DNA of 64,000 nucleotides from Balneola sp. (GCA_017640785.1 JAEPPZ010000009.1:62001-126000), one strand, 5' to 3'; counted from the first letter of the stretch, positions 15,791 to 26,257 are shown. Notes: generated from the letters alone by a model not told the origin. Translations and numbers: made by a program.

Positions 15791-16807
15791 TTAAGAATCG
15801 AATAAATCCTTATCATTGGCCTTTCTGTCAATTCCCAAATACTGATAGGCTTTTGCGGTAGCGACTCTGCCTTTCGGGGTTCGTTGTAAAAACCCTTCCT
15901 GAATTAAAAAAGGTTCGTAAACTTCTTCAATGGTTCCCTTGTCTTCTCCAACGGCAACTCCAAGCGTGCCCAAACCTACAGGACCACCGCTGTAATTTTC
16001 AATAATGGCGCGAAGCATCCTTATGTCCATATCATCCAGGCCGTTTGCATCCACATCAAGTGCGTTAAGTGCTTTATCTGCGATCTTTTTGTCGATCTCT
16101 TTGAGATTCTCAACCTGAGCGAAATCACGGGTACGGCGTAAAAGCTTATTCACGATCCGTGGAGTTCCCCGACTTCTGCGGGCAATTTCGTAAGCACCCT
16201 CATCCGTAATCCCGAAATTTAGAATACGGGCAGTGCGAAGCGCTATGTTATGTAACAGCTCTACTTCGTAATAATCCAATCGCATATCAATTCCGAAACG
16301 AGCTCGCAATGGAGCAGTAAGCATTCCTTTTCTGGTAGTTGCCCCAACCAATGTGAACCGACTCAATTCTATTTGAATGCTTCGGGCATTGGGACCGGAA
16401 TCAATTACGATATCCAGTTTAAAATCCTCCATCGCAGAATAGAGATATTCTTCAATAACCGGATTTAGCCGATGGATCTCATCAATAAATAGTACATCTC
16501 CATCTTCTAAATTTGTAAGCATTCCGGCCAGGTCGCCCGGCTTTTCGAGAACAGGCCCCGTTGTTGGGCGGATATTCACATTCATTTCCTGTGCGATGAT
16601 ATGCGATAATGTAGTTTTACCTAATCCCGGAGGCCCCGAAAGAATTACATGATCCAGAGCGTCGCCGCGCTGTTTGGCAGCTTTTATAAATACCTCAAGG
16701 TTGGATATTATTTTCTGCTGGCCGATAAACTCATCCAAACTGGACGGGCGTACAGAGTTTTCGAAAACGTCTTCTTTTTGCTCAGGATTTAGCAGAGGAT
16801 TATGCAC
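15791..16807 (-). CDS. ruvB: Holliday junction branch migration helicase RuvB
   Basis: 338 residues. AAA+ motor that drives RuvA-bound Holliday junctions. Begins [18 protein letters not shown], Walker [18 protein letters not shown], Walker [18 protein letters not shown], sensor [19 protein letters not shown] with the arginine finger region, and the C-terminal winged helix [20 protein letters not shown]. Full length. Same strand as metK, 76 bases apart. Confidence 0.99.
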   Translation of the reverse strand: MHNPLLNPEQKEDVFENSVRPSSLDEFIGQQKIISNLEVFIKAAKQRGDALDHVILSGPPGLGKTTLSHIIAQEMNVNIRPTTGPVLEKPGDLAGMLTNLEDGDVLFIDEIHRLNPVIEEYLYSAMEDFKLDIVIDSGPNARSIQIELSRFTLVGATTRKGMLTAPLRARFGIDMRLDYYEVELLHNIALRTARILNFGITDEGAYEIARRSRGTPRIVNKLLRRTRDFAQVENLKEIDKKIADKALNALDVDANGLDDMDIRMLRAIIENYSGGPVGLGTLGVAVGEDKGTIEEVYEPFLIQEGFLQRTPKGRVATAKAYQYLGIDRKANDKDLFDS

Positions 16808-16893
16808 AGAATTTCGGTAAATATGTTTACACTAACTTAATAGAATTATACTTAGTTTATAATCGAAATGCGCATTGAATTTTGGAAGAAGCT

Positions 16894-19134
16894 ATGAAAT
16901 ACAATTCTTTCTCCCCGGATAAGCTCGATTTTGATCCAATTGAGAATCAAAAAAAGAAGCGTGGTAAGAAATTGGCAAATTTAAAGAAGAATGAAATTCT
17001 GAAGGAGAAAGGATTGCACAAAGATCTGAGTTCAAGCAGTTTGAAAATTTATGGCTCGGAGTATTTCTTCAATTACGAGTTAAGTTGGTTGAAATTCAAT
17101 GAAAGAGTATTAGCAGAGGCTCTTAATCCTAAAAATAAACTACTCGAAAGAATAAAATTCATTGGTATAGTCTGTTCTAATCTGGATGAGTTTTTTCAGA
17201 AAAGAGTTGGAGGACTAAAACGTCAACAGCTTGCGGGTGTTAAAACGCTTTCTGTAGATGGGATGTCGGCATCTGATCAGCTGAAAGAGATTCGCCAAGA
17301 AGTGCTGAAAATAATCGATGCTTACAGAGGGTGCTTTTTTAATGAGCTGGTTCCGGCAATGGCTGAAAAAGGAATTAAAATTAAGGCATATTCTGAGCTT
17401 ACCAATTACCAAAAGAAAGTAAGCGACCGGTTTTTCCAAAAACAGATTTATCCTATAGTAACGCCTTTGGCAGTGGATGAATCACACCCATTCCCATTTA
17501 TCTCAAATCAGAGTCTATCATTTGCTATAGAACTTGAAAACCCAAGGAATAAAGAAAAGCATTTTGCACGTATTAAAATTCCGGCAAATCGTCCGAGGTT
17601 AATACAGGTTCATCGCAGAGGCAATAAAGTAATTCTGGTTCCTATCGAAGATCTGATAAGAACAAAGATAGATCAGTTTTTCCCGGGGATGAATGTTATT
17701 TCTGCTCATATGTTCAGGGTTACAAGAAATGCATCTGTTGAACGAGAGGAAGAAGAAGCGGACGACTTGCTGGAAACTATTGAAGATGAACTGAGGGAAA
17801 GGAAATTTTCAGAGATAGTTAGGATGGAGCTGGAAGCAGATATGCCCAAGCATATCAAAAAGTACTTGCTCAAAAACTTGAATATAAACTGGAATGATGT
17901 CTATGAAATGAAAGGCACTATTGGGTTAGTGGATGCGATGCAGATATCTATGCTTTCCGGATATCCAAGATTAAAAAGTCGTTCATGGACACCGGTTTTA
18001 CATCCTGCCTTAAAGCACGAATTGGATGAAGAAGCCCCCAGCTTTTTTAAGATCATTCGGGATGGGGATTTTATGGTTCACCATCCTTACCACAGTTTTG
18101 CACTTACTACACAAAGGTTTATAGAAGAAGCCGCAAAAGACCCGAAGGTTCTGGCAATAAAACAGACGCTATACAGAACCTCTAAAGATTCACCGCTTAT
18201 GCATTCGCTAATGAATGCTGCCGAAGAAGGGAAACAGGTTGCGGTTTTAGTTGAGATCAAAGCGCGGTTTGATGAAGAAAGAAATATTACGTGGGCTCAA
18301 AAACTTGAGAATTATGGAGTTCATGTTGCTTATGGAATTCCCGGATTAAAAATACATACCAAGGTTACTATGGTAGTGCGGGAAGAAGCCGATGGATTAA
18401 GAACCTATTGTCACCTTGGAACGGGAAACTATCATCCCGATACAGCTCAGCTTTATGAGGATCTTGGGTTATTTACTTGCGATGAAGTTATAGCTTCTGA
18501 TGTAACGGATATCTTTAATTTATTGACGGGGTATGCTCCTGATCAAACATTCGAAAAATTGATGGTAGCTCCTAAGCATCTGAGAAAGCAAGTAACAGAA
18601 CTTATTGAATTTGAAACTAATGAAGCAAAAGAAGGTCGCCCGGCCAGGATCATCGCAAAGATGAACAGCATGGAGGATCCGATGATCATACAGAAGCTTT
18701 ATGAAGCATCTGAAGCCGGCGTACAGATCGATCTTTTAGTACGGGGAGTGTGCAGGCTAATCCCGGGTAAACCCGGATTAAGTGAAAATATTAAGGTTCA
18801 TTCTGTAATTGGAAGATTCCTGGAGCATTCCAGAATATTTTACTTCAGTCATGCAGAGAAGCATTTATACTATATTGGCTCAGCAGACTGGATGCACAGA
18901 AACCTAGATGCACGGGTAGAAGCTTTAACGCCTATTGAAGCTCCCAAACTCAAGAAATATCTTCAATTCATTATCAGCGTATATTTGAGAGACAATATGC
19001 AACGCTGGACGTTAAACGAAGACGGAACATACGATAAGGTTCCAAGACCAAAGGGCACGCGGAAAGTCTCAACGCATAAAGTACTGATGAATCATACGCA
19101 GGATTCAGAAAGCCCAATACCAATGGTTGGTTAG
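16894..19134 (+). CDS. ppk: Polyphosphate kinase 1
   Basis: 746 residues from ATG at 16894 (an in-frame TTG at 16882 is possible). Reversibly polymerises the gamma-phosphate of ATP into polyphosphate. A charged N-terminal extension of about 60 residues precedes the N-domain (YEFNYELSWLKFNERVLAEA-type, here FNYELSWLKFNERVLAEA). Phospholipase-D-like C1/C2 domains carry the catalytic histidines in GIPGLKIHTKVTMV and FLEHSRIFYFSH, plus LGTGNYHPDTAQLYEDLGLF. Divergent from ruvB. Confidence 0.96.
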   Translation: MKYNSFSPDKLDFDPIENQKKKRGKKLANLKKNEILKEKGLHKDLSSSSLKIYGSEYFFNYELSWLKFNERVLAEALNPKNKLLERIKFIGIVCSNLDEFFQKRVGGLKRQQLAGVKTLSVDGMSASDQLKEIRQEVLKIIDAYRGCFFNELVPAMAEKGIKIKAYSELTNYQKKVSDRFFQKQIYPIVTPLAVDESHPFPFISNQSLSFAIELENPRNKEKHFARIKIPANRPRLIQVHRRGNKVILVPIEDLIRTKIDQFFPGMNVISAHMFRVTRNASVEREEEEADDLLETIEDELRERKFSEIVRMELEADMPKHIKKYLLKNLNINWNDVYEMKGTIGLVDAMQISMLSGYPRLKSRSWTPVLHPALKHELDEEAPSFFKIIRDGDFMVHHPYHSFALTTQRFIEEAAKDPKVLAIKQTLYRTSKDSPLMHSLMNAAEEGKQVAVLVEIKARFDEERNITWAQKLENYGVHVAYGIPGLKIHTKVTMVVREEADGLRTYCHLGTGNYHPDTAQLYEDLGLFTCDEVIASDVTDIFNLLTGYAPDQTFEKLMVAPKHLRKQVTELIEFETNEAKEGRPARIIAKMNSMEDPMIIQKLYEASEAGVQIDLLVRGVCRLIPGKPGLSENIKVHSVIGRFLEHSRIFYFSHAEKHLYYIGSADWMHRNLDARVEALTPIEAPKLKKYLQFIISVYLRDNMQRWTLNEDGTYDKVPRPKGTRKVSTHKVLMNHTQDSESPIPMVG

Positions 19135-19138
19135 CAGC

Positions 19139-19936
19139 TTAATTAGAAGATGTTCCCTCATCATCTTCTAAATCAACTTTACCCAGATCGTAACTAAGTT
19201 TGCGGTAGAGAACAAAAGCAGATTTTCTGAATATGCCATCACGATTATATGCTTCACCTACGGCCGTTAATGCTTTTTCAAACTCTCCAACATTTACATA
19301 CGCATTGCCAAGATACCAAAATGCTTTTTCAGCGATCATTCTGTTATCAGCAGCACGGGAAGCGGCTTCTTCAAAGTTTTCTATGGAAGCCTGATAATCT
19401 CCATCGTTATAATAGATAATTCCACGATTTAAGAAAGCTTTTGAAGCATAAGGCTCTTCATCATAAGAGGAAATAACCTCACTAAAAAGCTCTAATGCCT
19501 TTTCTTCATCTCCGGAAGAAATTGCAGCAAAACCTAAATTAAGAAGTGAGTCAGCGCTACTTATACCGAATTCCTGAGAGCGAAGTCCATCAGCAACTTC
19601 AATCTGGTCGGCCGGGATGTTAGTGACAATAAATTCATTCAACTCGGTAGGTGTTTCAATTCTGAAAAGCTGAACCATTGCTACAATTAGAATAGTCGCT
19701 GCTGCTGAAGCATGCCAAATCCACCTTGGAAGAGGCTTAGGTGTAACGGGCTTCTTTTTTGTTTTAATCTTTTCAGCTAAAATTTTTTTTAACGAAACTT
19801 CTAACTCTAAACGATCTAATAATTCAGGGTCTTTGGCAAACTCTACCCACAATGTATCAATTTCGTTATTGCTTAATGTGCCTTTTACATAAGCATCTAT
19901 CTTTTTATAAATATCCTGATCTCTTGAACTTTCCAT
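19139..19936 (-). CDS. Anti-sigma-like membrane protein with TPR repeats
   Basis: 265 residues. The N-terminal cytosolic helix bundle (IYKKIDAYVKGTLSNNEIDTLW) resembles the zinc-free anti-sigma domain of FecR-like proteins. One membrane span (WIWHASAAATILIVAMVQLF, about 67-86) follows, then periplasmic TPR repeats (SLLNLGFAAISSGDEEKALE, KAFLNRGIIYYNDGDYQASI, KAFWYLGNAYVNVGEFEKAL). It lies downstream of a sigma factor gene on the same strand, so it probably controls it (inference). Confidence 0.8.
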   Translation of the reverse strand: MESSRDQDIYKKIDAYVKGTLSNNEIDTLWVEFAKDPELLDRLELEVSLKKILAEKIKTKKKPVTPKPLPRWIWHASAAATILIVAMVQLFRIETPTELNEFIVTNIPADQIEVADGLRSQEFGISSADSLLNLGFAAISSGDEEKALELFSEVISSYDEEPYASKAFLNRGIIYYNDGDYQASIENFEEAASRAADNRMIAEKAFWYLGNAYVNVGEFEKALTAVGEAYNRDGIFRKSAFVLYRKLSYDLGKVDLEDDEGTSSN

Positions 19937-20020
19937 AATGAACCTAAATTATTAACCAATGTATTTCTAATACATTGGACCTTCTGACTAGTAAGACAGT
20001 TTCAGAGGGCATTCCTTACA

Positions 20021-20566
20021 TTATTTGTTAATATTTTTTTTAAAACACTCGTTAAGCACCTGAATGATACGATGTTTTTTTGTCCAGGCATTGTTAATAC
20101 TTATGCCAAAATGATCAGCAACAACAGAAGCTTCGCTGTCAGGGTTGTCAAACCAGTATGATATAAATGACTTTTGTTTAGCTTGCAATTCCGTAAAGCA
20201 GCGTTCCAATATACTCTGACGTTCTTCGGTTAAAAGGTTTTCCAACTGATCCGGCTCCTCTGAATGAGAGTCGGGAACTTGATCATAATTAATTTCTTTC
20301 TGTTTGTTTTGATGCTTCAAGTAGTCATGCTTGGCTGTTGCAAAAAGATAATTGATGATGCGATCCGGATGGTTCAACTCATCGTTCTTTATTTTTTCAA
20401 CTGCAAACATAATAGCATTTTGAGCAGAATCCTTTGCATCTTCTGGCCCTGCATCCATTCGTACCAATAAGAATTTGCACAAAACTTTTGTGAGAACTTC
20501 ATAGTGCTCCTTCAATGATTTTTGGTCATCATTTTGGACAGCAGTTACAAAGTTTGAATAATTCAT
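20021..20566 (-). CDS. ECF-type RNA polymerase sigma factor
   Basis: 181 residues. Region 2 is seen in DAKDSAQNAIMFAVEKIKN and RIINYLFATAKHDYLKHQNK; region 4 in SVVADHFGISINNAWTKKHR with a helix-turn-helix. Between them is an acidic linker. Together with the membrane TPR protein downstream it forms a likely sigma/anti-sigma pair for an envelope signal. Regulon unknown. Confidence 0.87.
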   Translation of the reverse strand: MNYSNFVTAVQNDDQKSLKEHYEVLTKVLCKFLLVRMDAGPEDAKDSAQNAIMFAVEKIKNDELNHPDRIINYLFATAKHDYLKHQNKQKEINYDQVPDSHSEEPDQLENLLTEERQSILERCFTELQAKQKSFISYWFDNPDSEASVVADHFGISINNAWTKKHRIIQVLNECFKKNINK

Positions 20567-20655
20567 GAGTTAATATCAAATTGTTGCTATAAAATAAGCG
20601 AGATTTGGAAAAAGAAAATGGAGAATTTTAAATTATAACCACTTAGTTTCCAACT

Positions 20656-21396
20656 GTGTATAGAGTACAACTAAATAACTTTGAAGGGCCACTAGATCTG
20701 TTGCTCTTTTTTATCAAGAGAGATGAGCTGGATATTTATGATATCCCGATCTCATACATCACTCAACAGTACCTTGAGTACGTTAATCTGATGGAAGAAT
20801 TAGATCTTGATGTAGCGAGTGAATTCATTCTTATGGCAAGCATGTTAATGTCTATAAAGGCAAAAATGATGCTACCGAGAGAAGAGGATGAAAACGACGA
20901 AATAGATGAGACAGATCCCAGATACGAATTAGTTCAGAAGCTCTTGGAATATAAGCGCTACAAAGAGATGGCGGTTAAAATGGCCGACATTGACGAAGAA
21001 ACCAGAAAGCGGTACAAAAGAGGTTATCCTGAAGTTGATGATGTAGATCAGCAAGCATCCGGTGAAGCGCTAAAAGATGTTACTTTATTTGATCTTATTT
21101 CGGCATTCAGAAAGGTTTTAACAGATTTAGAGCGCCAAAGGATCGTTCATAAAGTAAATAAGGTTGAAACAACGATTGAAGAACAGTCAGAGTTTGTATT
21201 AAATAGTCTTGCAAAGTCAGGAAGACAATCGTTTGCAACTCTTTGCAAAGAGTTAACAAATAGGGTGGTAATAGTTGTTACCTTTCTTGCAATATTAGAG
21301 ATGATAAAAGAGCAACAAATAAATTTATTTCTCGAAGAAGACCCCACCGACTTTTACTTAGACTTGAAGCCGGTTGATGAAATAATTAGTGCATAA
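20656..21396 (+). CDS. scpA: Segregation and condensation protein A
   Basis: 246 residues from a GTG start (20656). Kleisin subunit of the SMC condensin complex. N-terminal YRVQLNNFEGPLDLLLFFIK, then the typical DIYDIPISYITQQYLEYV, an acidic linker, and the C-terminal winged helix ending VVTFLAILEMIKEQQINLFL. No scpB is adjacent. Confidence 0.97.
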   Translation: MYRVQLNNFEGPLDLLLFFIKRDELDIYDIPISYITQQYLEYVNLMEELDLDVASEFILMASMLMSIKAKMMLPREEDENDEIDETDPRYELVQKLLEYKRYKEMAVKMADIDEETRKRYKRGYPEVDDVDQQASGEALKDVTLFDLISAFRKVLTDLERQRIVHKVNKVETTIEEQSEFVLNSLAKSGRQSFATLCKELTNRVVIVVTFLAILEMIKEQQINLFLEEDPTDFYLDLKPVDEIISA

Positions 21397-21411
21397 CAAC
21401 AAATAATAAAG

Positions 21412-23031
21412 ATGAAGAAAATAATATACATTGTATTGGTCGTTGCCGTAGCCGGGTGCAGCGGATCAAAAGAAACAACAACCCTTCCCTCGGCCAGCAT
21501 ACATGATTTTGATAAAACCATAACTGTAGATGGTTTAAAGTCAGATCTCACAATAATTGCCAGCGATGAATTTGAAGGTCGCGAGACGGGTGAGGAAGGT
21601 ATTAAAAAAGCCACAAACTATATTACTGAAAGATATAAAGAACTGGGCCTTAAGCCTGTTGGAGATAACGGAACCTTTGAACAGAATTACGATTTAAGCG
21701 CTCCCGTTATTGATAGTTACAACTACACTGTAACAGATAATGAAGGAAGCTTAATTAGCGAGACCGCTGTAACTAAAGAAGCTACAGGTGATTTTGTTAC
21801 CGTTTTTGGCGGTTCTGATGATGTAAGTGGAGAAATAATTTTTGCCGGCTTTGGTATCAGTAATGAAACAACAAACCAGCTTCCTGAAGTTGTAGCGGAT
21901 AAGTGGGTGATGGTATTTTTTGATCGACAACTTACCAATCAAAGAGCTCTGCAAACATTATCCGGTAGTGGAGCAGCAGGTGTGATCCTGATCATGGATC
22001 ATAACGATCCGCAAGGATTTATAGAGAATGCTGAACAAGCTCAATCCAGAATAGGCTCGGCCGGACGATTATCATTGGCGTACTTACAAAACAACAATTC
22101 AAGATCTGCTGCATGGAACAGAATAAATCCTGAATTAGCAGCTAAAATGCTGGGTAAAGAAAGTGTAAGTGAATTAGTGGACATGAGTGAAGAGATCAAA
22201 GCTAACGCTTCTGATTTTAAACCAATGGAACTGGAGTACACGTTATCACATGACGTCTCAATAAGTGAGAATACTGTTGTTGCATCAAATATCGCCGCGT
22301 TTCTAGAAGGAAGCGATCCATTATTGAAAGACGAAGTGGTTGTATTGAGTGCGCATCATGATCACGTAGGAATCGGAAGACCGGATTCAACCGGGGACAC
22401 TATTTACAACGGCGCTGATGACGACGGAAGTGGAACTGTTGGACTATTAAGCACAGCTCAGGCAATGGTTGCTGCTAAAAAAGCCGGAGCCGGCCCAAAA
22501 AGAAGTGTTCTGTTTTTACACGTTTCCGGAGAAGAAAAAGGATTACTTGGTTCACGATACTATTCAGATCACCCTATCTATCCGATAGAAAACACCGTTG
22601 CCAATATTAATGTGGATATGATCGGTCGTGTGGATAAAGAGCATGAAGAAAATAAAGATTACATTTATGTTATTGGCGGAGAGATAATTTCCTCAGGTTT
22701 AGATAGCCTACTCAGAAGCGCAAATGAAGCCACCGTAAATCTTGATCTGAGCAATAGATACAATGATCTTGAAGACCCGAATCAGTTTTACAGAAGAAGC
22801 GATCACTGGAATTTTGGAAGATTAGGAGTTCCGTTCATCTTCTTTTTTAACGGAGTACACGCTGACTATCACCGACCATCAGATTCGATTGAAAAAATAG
22901 AATGGGAAGCCCTGACAAAAAGAACACAACTTCTTTATACAACTACGGCGATGATCGCAAATGCGCCAAACAGACCTGAAGTTGATAATCAGGCCTTTAT
23001 TGAAAAGACACAAGCCCAGGCACGCAACTAA
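21412..23031 (+). CDS. Lipoprotein M28-family zinc aminopeptidase with PA domain
   Basis: 539 residues. Lipoprotein signal IYIVLVVAVAGCSGSK. A PA-domain insertion (about 130-215) precedes the M28 catalytic domain with zinc ligands in LSAHHDHVG, NGADDDGSGTVGLL, HVSGEEKGLLGSRYY, INVDMIGR and NGVHADYHRPSDS. Digests peptides at the cell surface or in the periplasm. It follows scpA by 15 bases and may be co-transcribed, although the roles are unrelated. Confidence 0.94.
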   Translation: MKKIIYIVLVVAVAGCSGSKETTTLPSASIHDFDKTITVDGLKSDLTIIASDEFEGRETGEEGIKKATNYITERYKELGLKPVGDNGTFEQNYDLSAPVIDSYNYTVTDNEGSLISETAVTKEATGDFVTVFGGSDDVSGEIIFAGFGISNETTNQLPEVVADKWVMVFFDRQLTNQRALQTLSGSGAAGVILIMDHNDPQGFIENAEQAQSRIGSAGRLSLAYLQNNNSRSAAWNRINPELAAKMLGKESVSELVDMSEEIKANASDFKPMELEYTLSHDVSISENTVVASNIAAFLEGSDPLLKDEVVVLSAHHDHVGIGRPDSTGDTIYNGADDDGSGTVGLLSTAQAMVAAKKAGAGPKRSVLFLHVSGEEKGLLGSRYYSDHPIYPIENTVANINVDMIGRVDKEHEENKDYIYVIGGEIISSGLDSLLRSANEATVNLDLSNRYNDLEDPNQFYRRSDHWNFGRLGVPFIFFFNGVHADYHRPSDSIEKIEWEALTKRTQLLYTTTAMIANAPNRPEVDNQAFIEKTQAQARN

Positions 23032-23044
23032 ACAACACGTTTCT

Positions 23045-23078
23045 AAGCCCTCAAAGAAATATCTTTTGAGGGCTTTTT
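23045..23078 (+). terminator. Rho-independent terminator
   Basis: Stem AAGCCCTCAAA / TTTTGAGGGCTT with an AGAAATATC loop followed by TTTTT, directly after the M28 peptidase stop; separates it from the convergent CHAT gene. Confidence 0.85.
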
Positions 23079-26010
23079 ATTTGCCGATCATTACAAAAGG
23101 AGCCCAATATACCGGATGGTTATAATAGGGATGTTGTATTAGTTCTTTTTTAGCCAGATGAAGAGCTTTTTCTTTATAGCCAAACATAGGGGGAGTATAA
23201 AGATCAAAGTACATTTTAAACTTGGTCCATAAACCCACTTCCTCTTCCTCAAGGGTTCTTAAATTTTTATAGAAAGACCCCATAAAAGAAGCAGTACTTT
23301 TATCATAAACACTCCAAAGGCTTACAACAACAGAAGAAGCTCCCGCTTTAAGAAAAGAACGTTGTAATCCCTGAAGTCCCTCTCCGCTGATAATTTTCCC
23401 AACAGCAGTATTACAAGCACTAAGAACCACCAGATCTGCATTGAAAGTTAACGTAGAAATTTCCTTACTGTTCAGATAGCCATCCTCTTGAAAAGCCCCT
23501 TCAGATTCAACTAATTCAGAAATTATTAATCCGCTTTGCTGGGGATTTAACTCATTAACATTTCCGTGCGTTGCAAAGTGCAGATAACGGAATTCATTTA
23601 AAGAAGTGGTCTTAATTTTTGATTCGCTTACCTCCTGATGCTTTAATGAAAGAACATCAGTGAACTCTTTTGAAATGGCATCCACCTCCAGAATTGTTGA
23701 AGGCAGAGAAGAGTAATTTTTAGTTTGAGATGTTGAGCCATTTAGCCCGGAACCGGCTACTGCAAAGAGCTCTCGAGAAGTTGTTCTGTGAGGGGGTTCG
23801 ATGTATTTATAGATGGTTGAAGAAGGAAGGTATTTGATGCTAAATTTTTCAATTAAAAAAGAATTGTTGATATATAAAGCATCAAACGGCAATAGAGAAA
23901 GTGATTTTGAAGGTACGATCAGAAGGTTATTAATTCCATCCAGCTTATCTGATACGGGCTTTAGTAGAAGTTCGAACAGAGGTTTCGATCTTTTACCGAT
24001 AAGGTCTAAAGCTGCCTTTTCCTGAATGGCAGTTCTAAAATCAGAAACCAATACGGAGAGATGTTTTTTGGGGGACACGGAATCTATTTCAACTGAAGTG
24101 TAATCTGCATCATCTTTCGTAATCCTGAAAATTATTAATCGATGATCAGTAAACATGTACTCAATCAAAGCGTCTTCGGCAGATAGTGAATTTTGAATTT
24201 CTGAAATTTTGATAGTTTCAAGTTCTTTAAAGGAGCGAAGCTTCGGATATTTTAAATGAAGCTCGTTTGTGAAAGACTGATACTGAAATTCCAACTCACT
24301 AAGTTCACTTTTCAGCTTTGAAATTGATTGTTCATCTTTCGAATTTTCAATTTGCCGATAGAGTTTGTCTATATTTTTTTCTTTCTGTCTTAATGCAATC
24401 AGGGTAGTGTCTTCAACTACATTTTGGAGATCTGACTCAGAAAAAGAAAGTCGCTCCAGTAGTACGCGCGCCCTGCCCCGCTCAGTTATTTCAAAAGCTT
24501 TGTAGACGTCATTCTTTTGTTCTAAATACCAATAAGCAACCTCGTTATAAAAGTCAGCATAATTACTAAAAACACCTGATTCAAGATTTTCTCCATAAAC
24601 GGAACTTTGTTCCCTTTCTATTTCGGCAAAAGCTAAATCAGCATAATAAAAAGCGCTGTCACTTTGGGCTTGATAAAACGCTTTTGCTAACAAACCGGTA
24701 TAAGAGGCCAATCTGTATCCTTTAAATACAGAAGCAATTTGATAAGCTCTTTTAGAATAATTCAAAGCAAGAGCGGTATTATTTAATGCAAGATGAGCTT
24801 TAGAAAGTGAAGCGTAAGACTTCGCCTTTAATTGCTTTGACTCTGTTCCTTGTGAAAGATCAGAAGCTTTTTCTGCATAGGAAAGAGCTTCAGTATAATT
24901 TCCTGTTTCATGCTCAAGCTCGGCAAACCTTAGATAAATTTCTATAGCATCAAAAGTATTGTCATTCTTGATTTGCTCTGATAAAATCTTGTTGTAAAGG
25001 GATCTCGCTAGACCAAGCTCCTGTAGCTTTTGATAGCAAAACGCGATGTTTAATCTGGTTTTGACTGAAATACCAATATTATTCAGATCAGCCAGTCTTA
25101 CGCTCTCGTTGTAATATTCCAGTGCATTTTCAAACTCGCCAAGCGATTGATAAACAGAAGCAACAAATGTATATGCAGGAGTAATAAAAGGCACATCGCC
25201 AACCTCTTTTACGTAGGAAAGGTATTTCGAATAATTAGCTAAGGCTTTGTTATAGTTACCGGTTCTATGGTAGAATGAACCCAAATGGTAATGGGATGTT
25301 GAGATAAAGTCATTATTTTGGATCTCTTGCTTAGTAGCAAAGGATTTCAACAAATATTTTTCTGCCAGATCTGTAAAGCCCAGAACTTCATATGCCCGGG
25401 ATAAATTGTCATATGAAATAGACAAAAGGAACAGATCATTTATTGATTCGAAACTCTCAACAGCGATCCGCCCATATTTAATGGCTTCGTTATAATTACC
25501 TAAATCGTATGTGAGATATGAGAGGGAGTTGCTCACCTGAGCTATTCTGTATTGATCGCCGGACTCTTTAGCAAGGTCAAGAGCGGCTTTATAATTCAAA
25601 CTGGATTTCTCAAAGTTTCTTAGGCGTTTATACGCCCAGCCAACATTACTTTTAACATAAGCTTTAAGCTCAAACGGGATTTTGTTGTTTAATACGGAAT
25701 CCGCTTTAAAAATCCACTCCGATCCTTTCTTATTATTCCCCTGATCAAGTAAGGAGGCCCCATAACCAACCGCAGCAATAACCCACTCTTTACTGTCCTT
25801 GTTATTTTGATATTTATCTAATGCCTTTCTGTAAATGTCTTCTGCTTCGGGGTAATTTCCCTTTCTGTATACTTCATTTCCTAAAATCAACAGCGAGTCA
25901 TTCTCAACATTTGCGTATTGCGAAACAGCAACAGAAGGGAAAAAAAGCACCGTTATAAGAGCAATAAAGGAGCACTTCTTTTTTAAGATATTTACAAGGG
26001 GTTGTAGCAT
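23077..26010 (-). CDS. TPR-CHAT caspase-like protein
   Basis: About 977 residues from ATG at 26010, chosen because it opens a clean signal peptide (ILKKKCSFIALITVLFFPSV). A longer frame to 26187 would antisense a small gene. About 12 TPR repeats (YNEAIKYGRIAVESF, YNKALANYSKYLSYV and others) are followed by a coiled coil and a C-terminal CHAT domain with the His-Cys dyad in RYLHFATHGNVNEL and LVVLSACNTAVGKIISGEG. The protein ends with WAPFVMIG, standard for CHAT. Exported cysteine-protease-like enzyme; the substrate is unknown and the TPR array probably binds partners. Confidence 0.9.
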   Translation of the reverse strand: MLQPLVNILKKKCSFIALITVLFFPSVAVSQYANVENDSLLILGNEVYRKGNYPEAEDIYRKALDKYQNNKDSKEWVIAAVGYGASLLDQGNNKKGSEWIFKADSVLNNKIPFELKAYVKSNVGWAYKRLRNFEKSSLNYKAALDLAKESGDQYRIAQVSNSLSYLTYDLGNYNEAIKYGRIAVESFESINDLFLLSISYDNLSRAYEVLGFTDLAEKYLLKSFATKQEIQNNDFISTSHYHLGSFYHRTGNYNKALANYSKYLSYVKEVGDVPFITPAYTFVASVYQSLGEFENALEYYNESVRLADLNNIGISVKTRLNIAFCYQKLQELGLARSLYNKILSEQIKNDNTFDAIEIYLRFAELEHETGNYTEALSYAEKASDLSQGTESKQLKAKSYASLSKAHLALNNTALALNYSKRAYQIASVFKGYRLASYTGLLAKAFYQAQSDSAFYYADLAFAEIEREQSSVYGENLESGVFSNYADFYNEVAYWYLEQKNDVYKAFEITERGRARVLLERLSFSESDLQNVVEDTTLIALRQKEKNIDKLYRQIENSKDEQSISKLKSELSELEFQYQSFTNELHLKYPKLRSFKELETIKISEIQNSLSAEDALIEYMFTDHRLIIFRITKDDADYTSVEIDSVSPKKHLSVLVSDFRTAIQEKAALDLIGKRSKPLFELLLKPVSDKLDGINNLLIVPSKSLSLLPFDALYINNSFLIEKFSIKYLPSSTIYKYIEPPHRTTSRELFAVAGSGLNGSTSQTKNYSSLPSTILEVDAISKEFTDVLSLKHQEVSESKIKTTSLNEFRYLHFATHGNVNELNPQQSGLIISELVESEGAFQEDGYLNSKEISTLTFNADLVVLSACNTAVGKIISGEGLQGLQRSFLKAGASSVVVSLWSVYDKSTASFMGSFYKNLRTLEEEEVGLWTKFKMYFDLYTPPMFGYKEKALHLAKKELIQHPYYNHPVYWAPFVMIGK

Positions 26011-26062
26011 ACAACGAATATATTTTGTTGTTTCCATACAACCAAAAATTAAAAGGAGTGCA

Positions 26063-26173
26063 ATGAAATATAATATATCATATACAGACAGGCTTAATAT
26101 GCCAGATGGAGATCCTAAACCGGAAGGGCCATCTAATCCGGACAGTGGAGAAACGGGAACTACTGGCGGGTAA
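26063..26173 (+). CDS. 36-residue peptide divergent from the CHAT gene
   Basis: ATG at 26063 is preceded by a good ribosome binding site (AAAAGGAGTG, 4 bases upstream) and the frame ends at TAA 26171, followed at once by a strong terminator. The peptide (KYNISYTDRLNMPDGDPKPE, then a Pro/Gly/Asp-rich tail) ends in Gly-Gly. The RBS plus terminator favour a real gene. No homologue is recognised; it may be a partner or substrate of the neighbouring CHAT protein (speculative). Confidence 0.6.
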   Translation: MKYNISYTDRLNMPDGDPKPEGPSNPDSGETGTTGG

Positions 26174-26180
26174 TACTTTA

Positions 26181-26220
26181 AAGCCAAACCTGCTGATTTT
26201 ATAACAGGTTTGGCTTTTTA
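26181..26220 (+). terminator. Terminator after the small peptide gene
   Basis: Stem AAAGCCAAACCTG / CAGGTTTGGCTTTTT with loop CTGATTTTATAA, followed by a T run. It directly ends the 36-codon gene. Confidence 0.85.
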
Positions 26221-26257
26221 AAAAAAGAGCTAATAAGAAGAGTTCTCACTCCTTAAA

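Noticed and set aside
26011-26187. Longer start for the CHAT protein at 26187
   Set aside because: It would add a Pro-rich leader antisense to a small gene with its own ribosome binding site and terminator; the ATG at 26010 opens a normal signal peptide.
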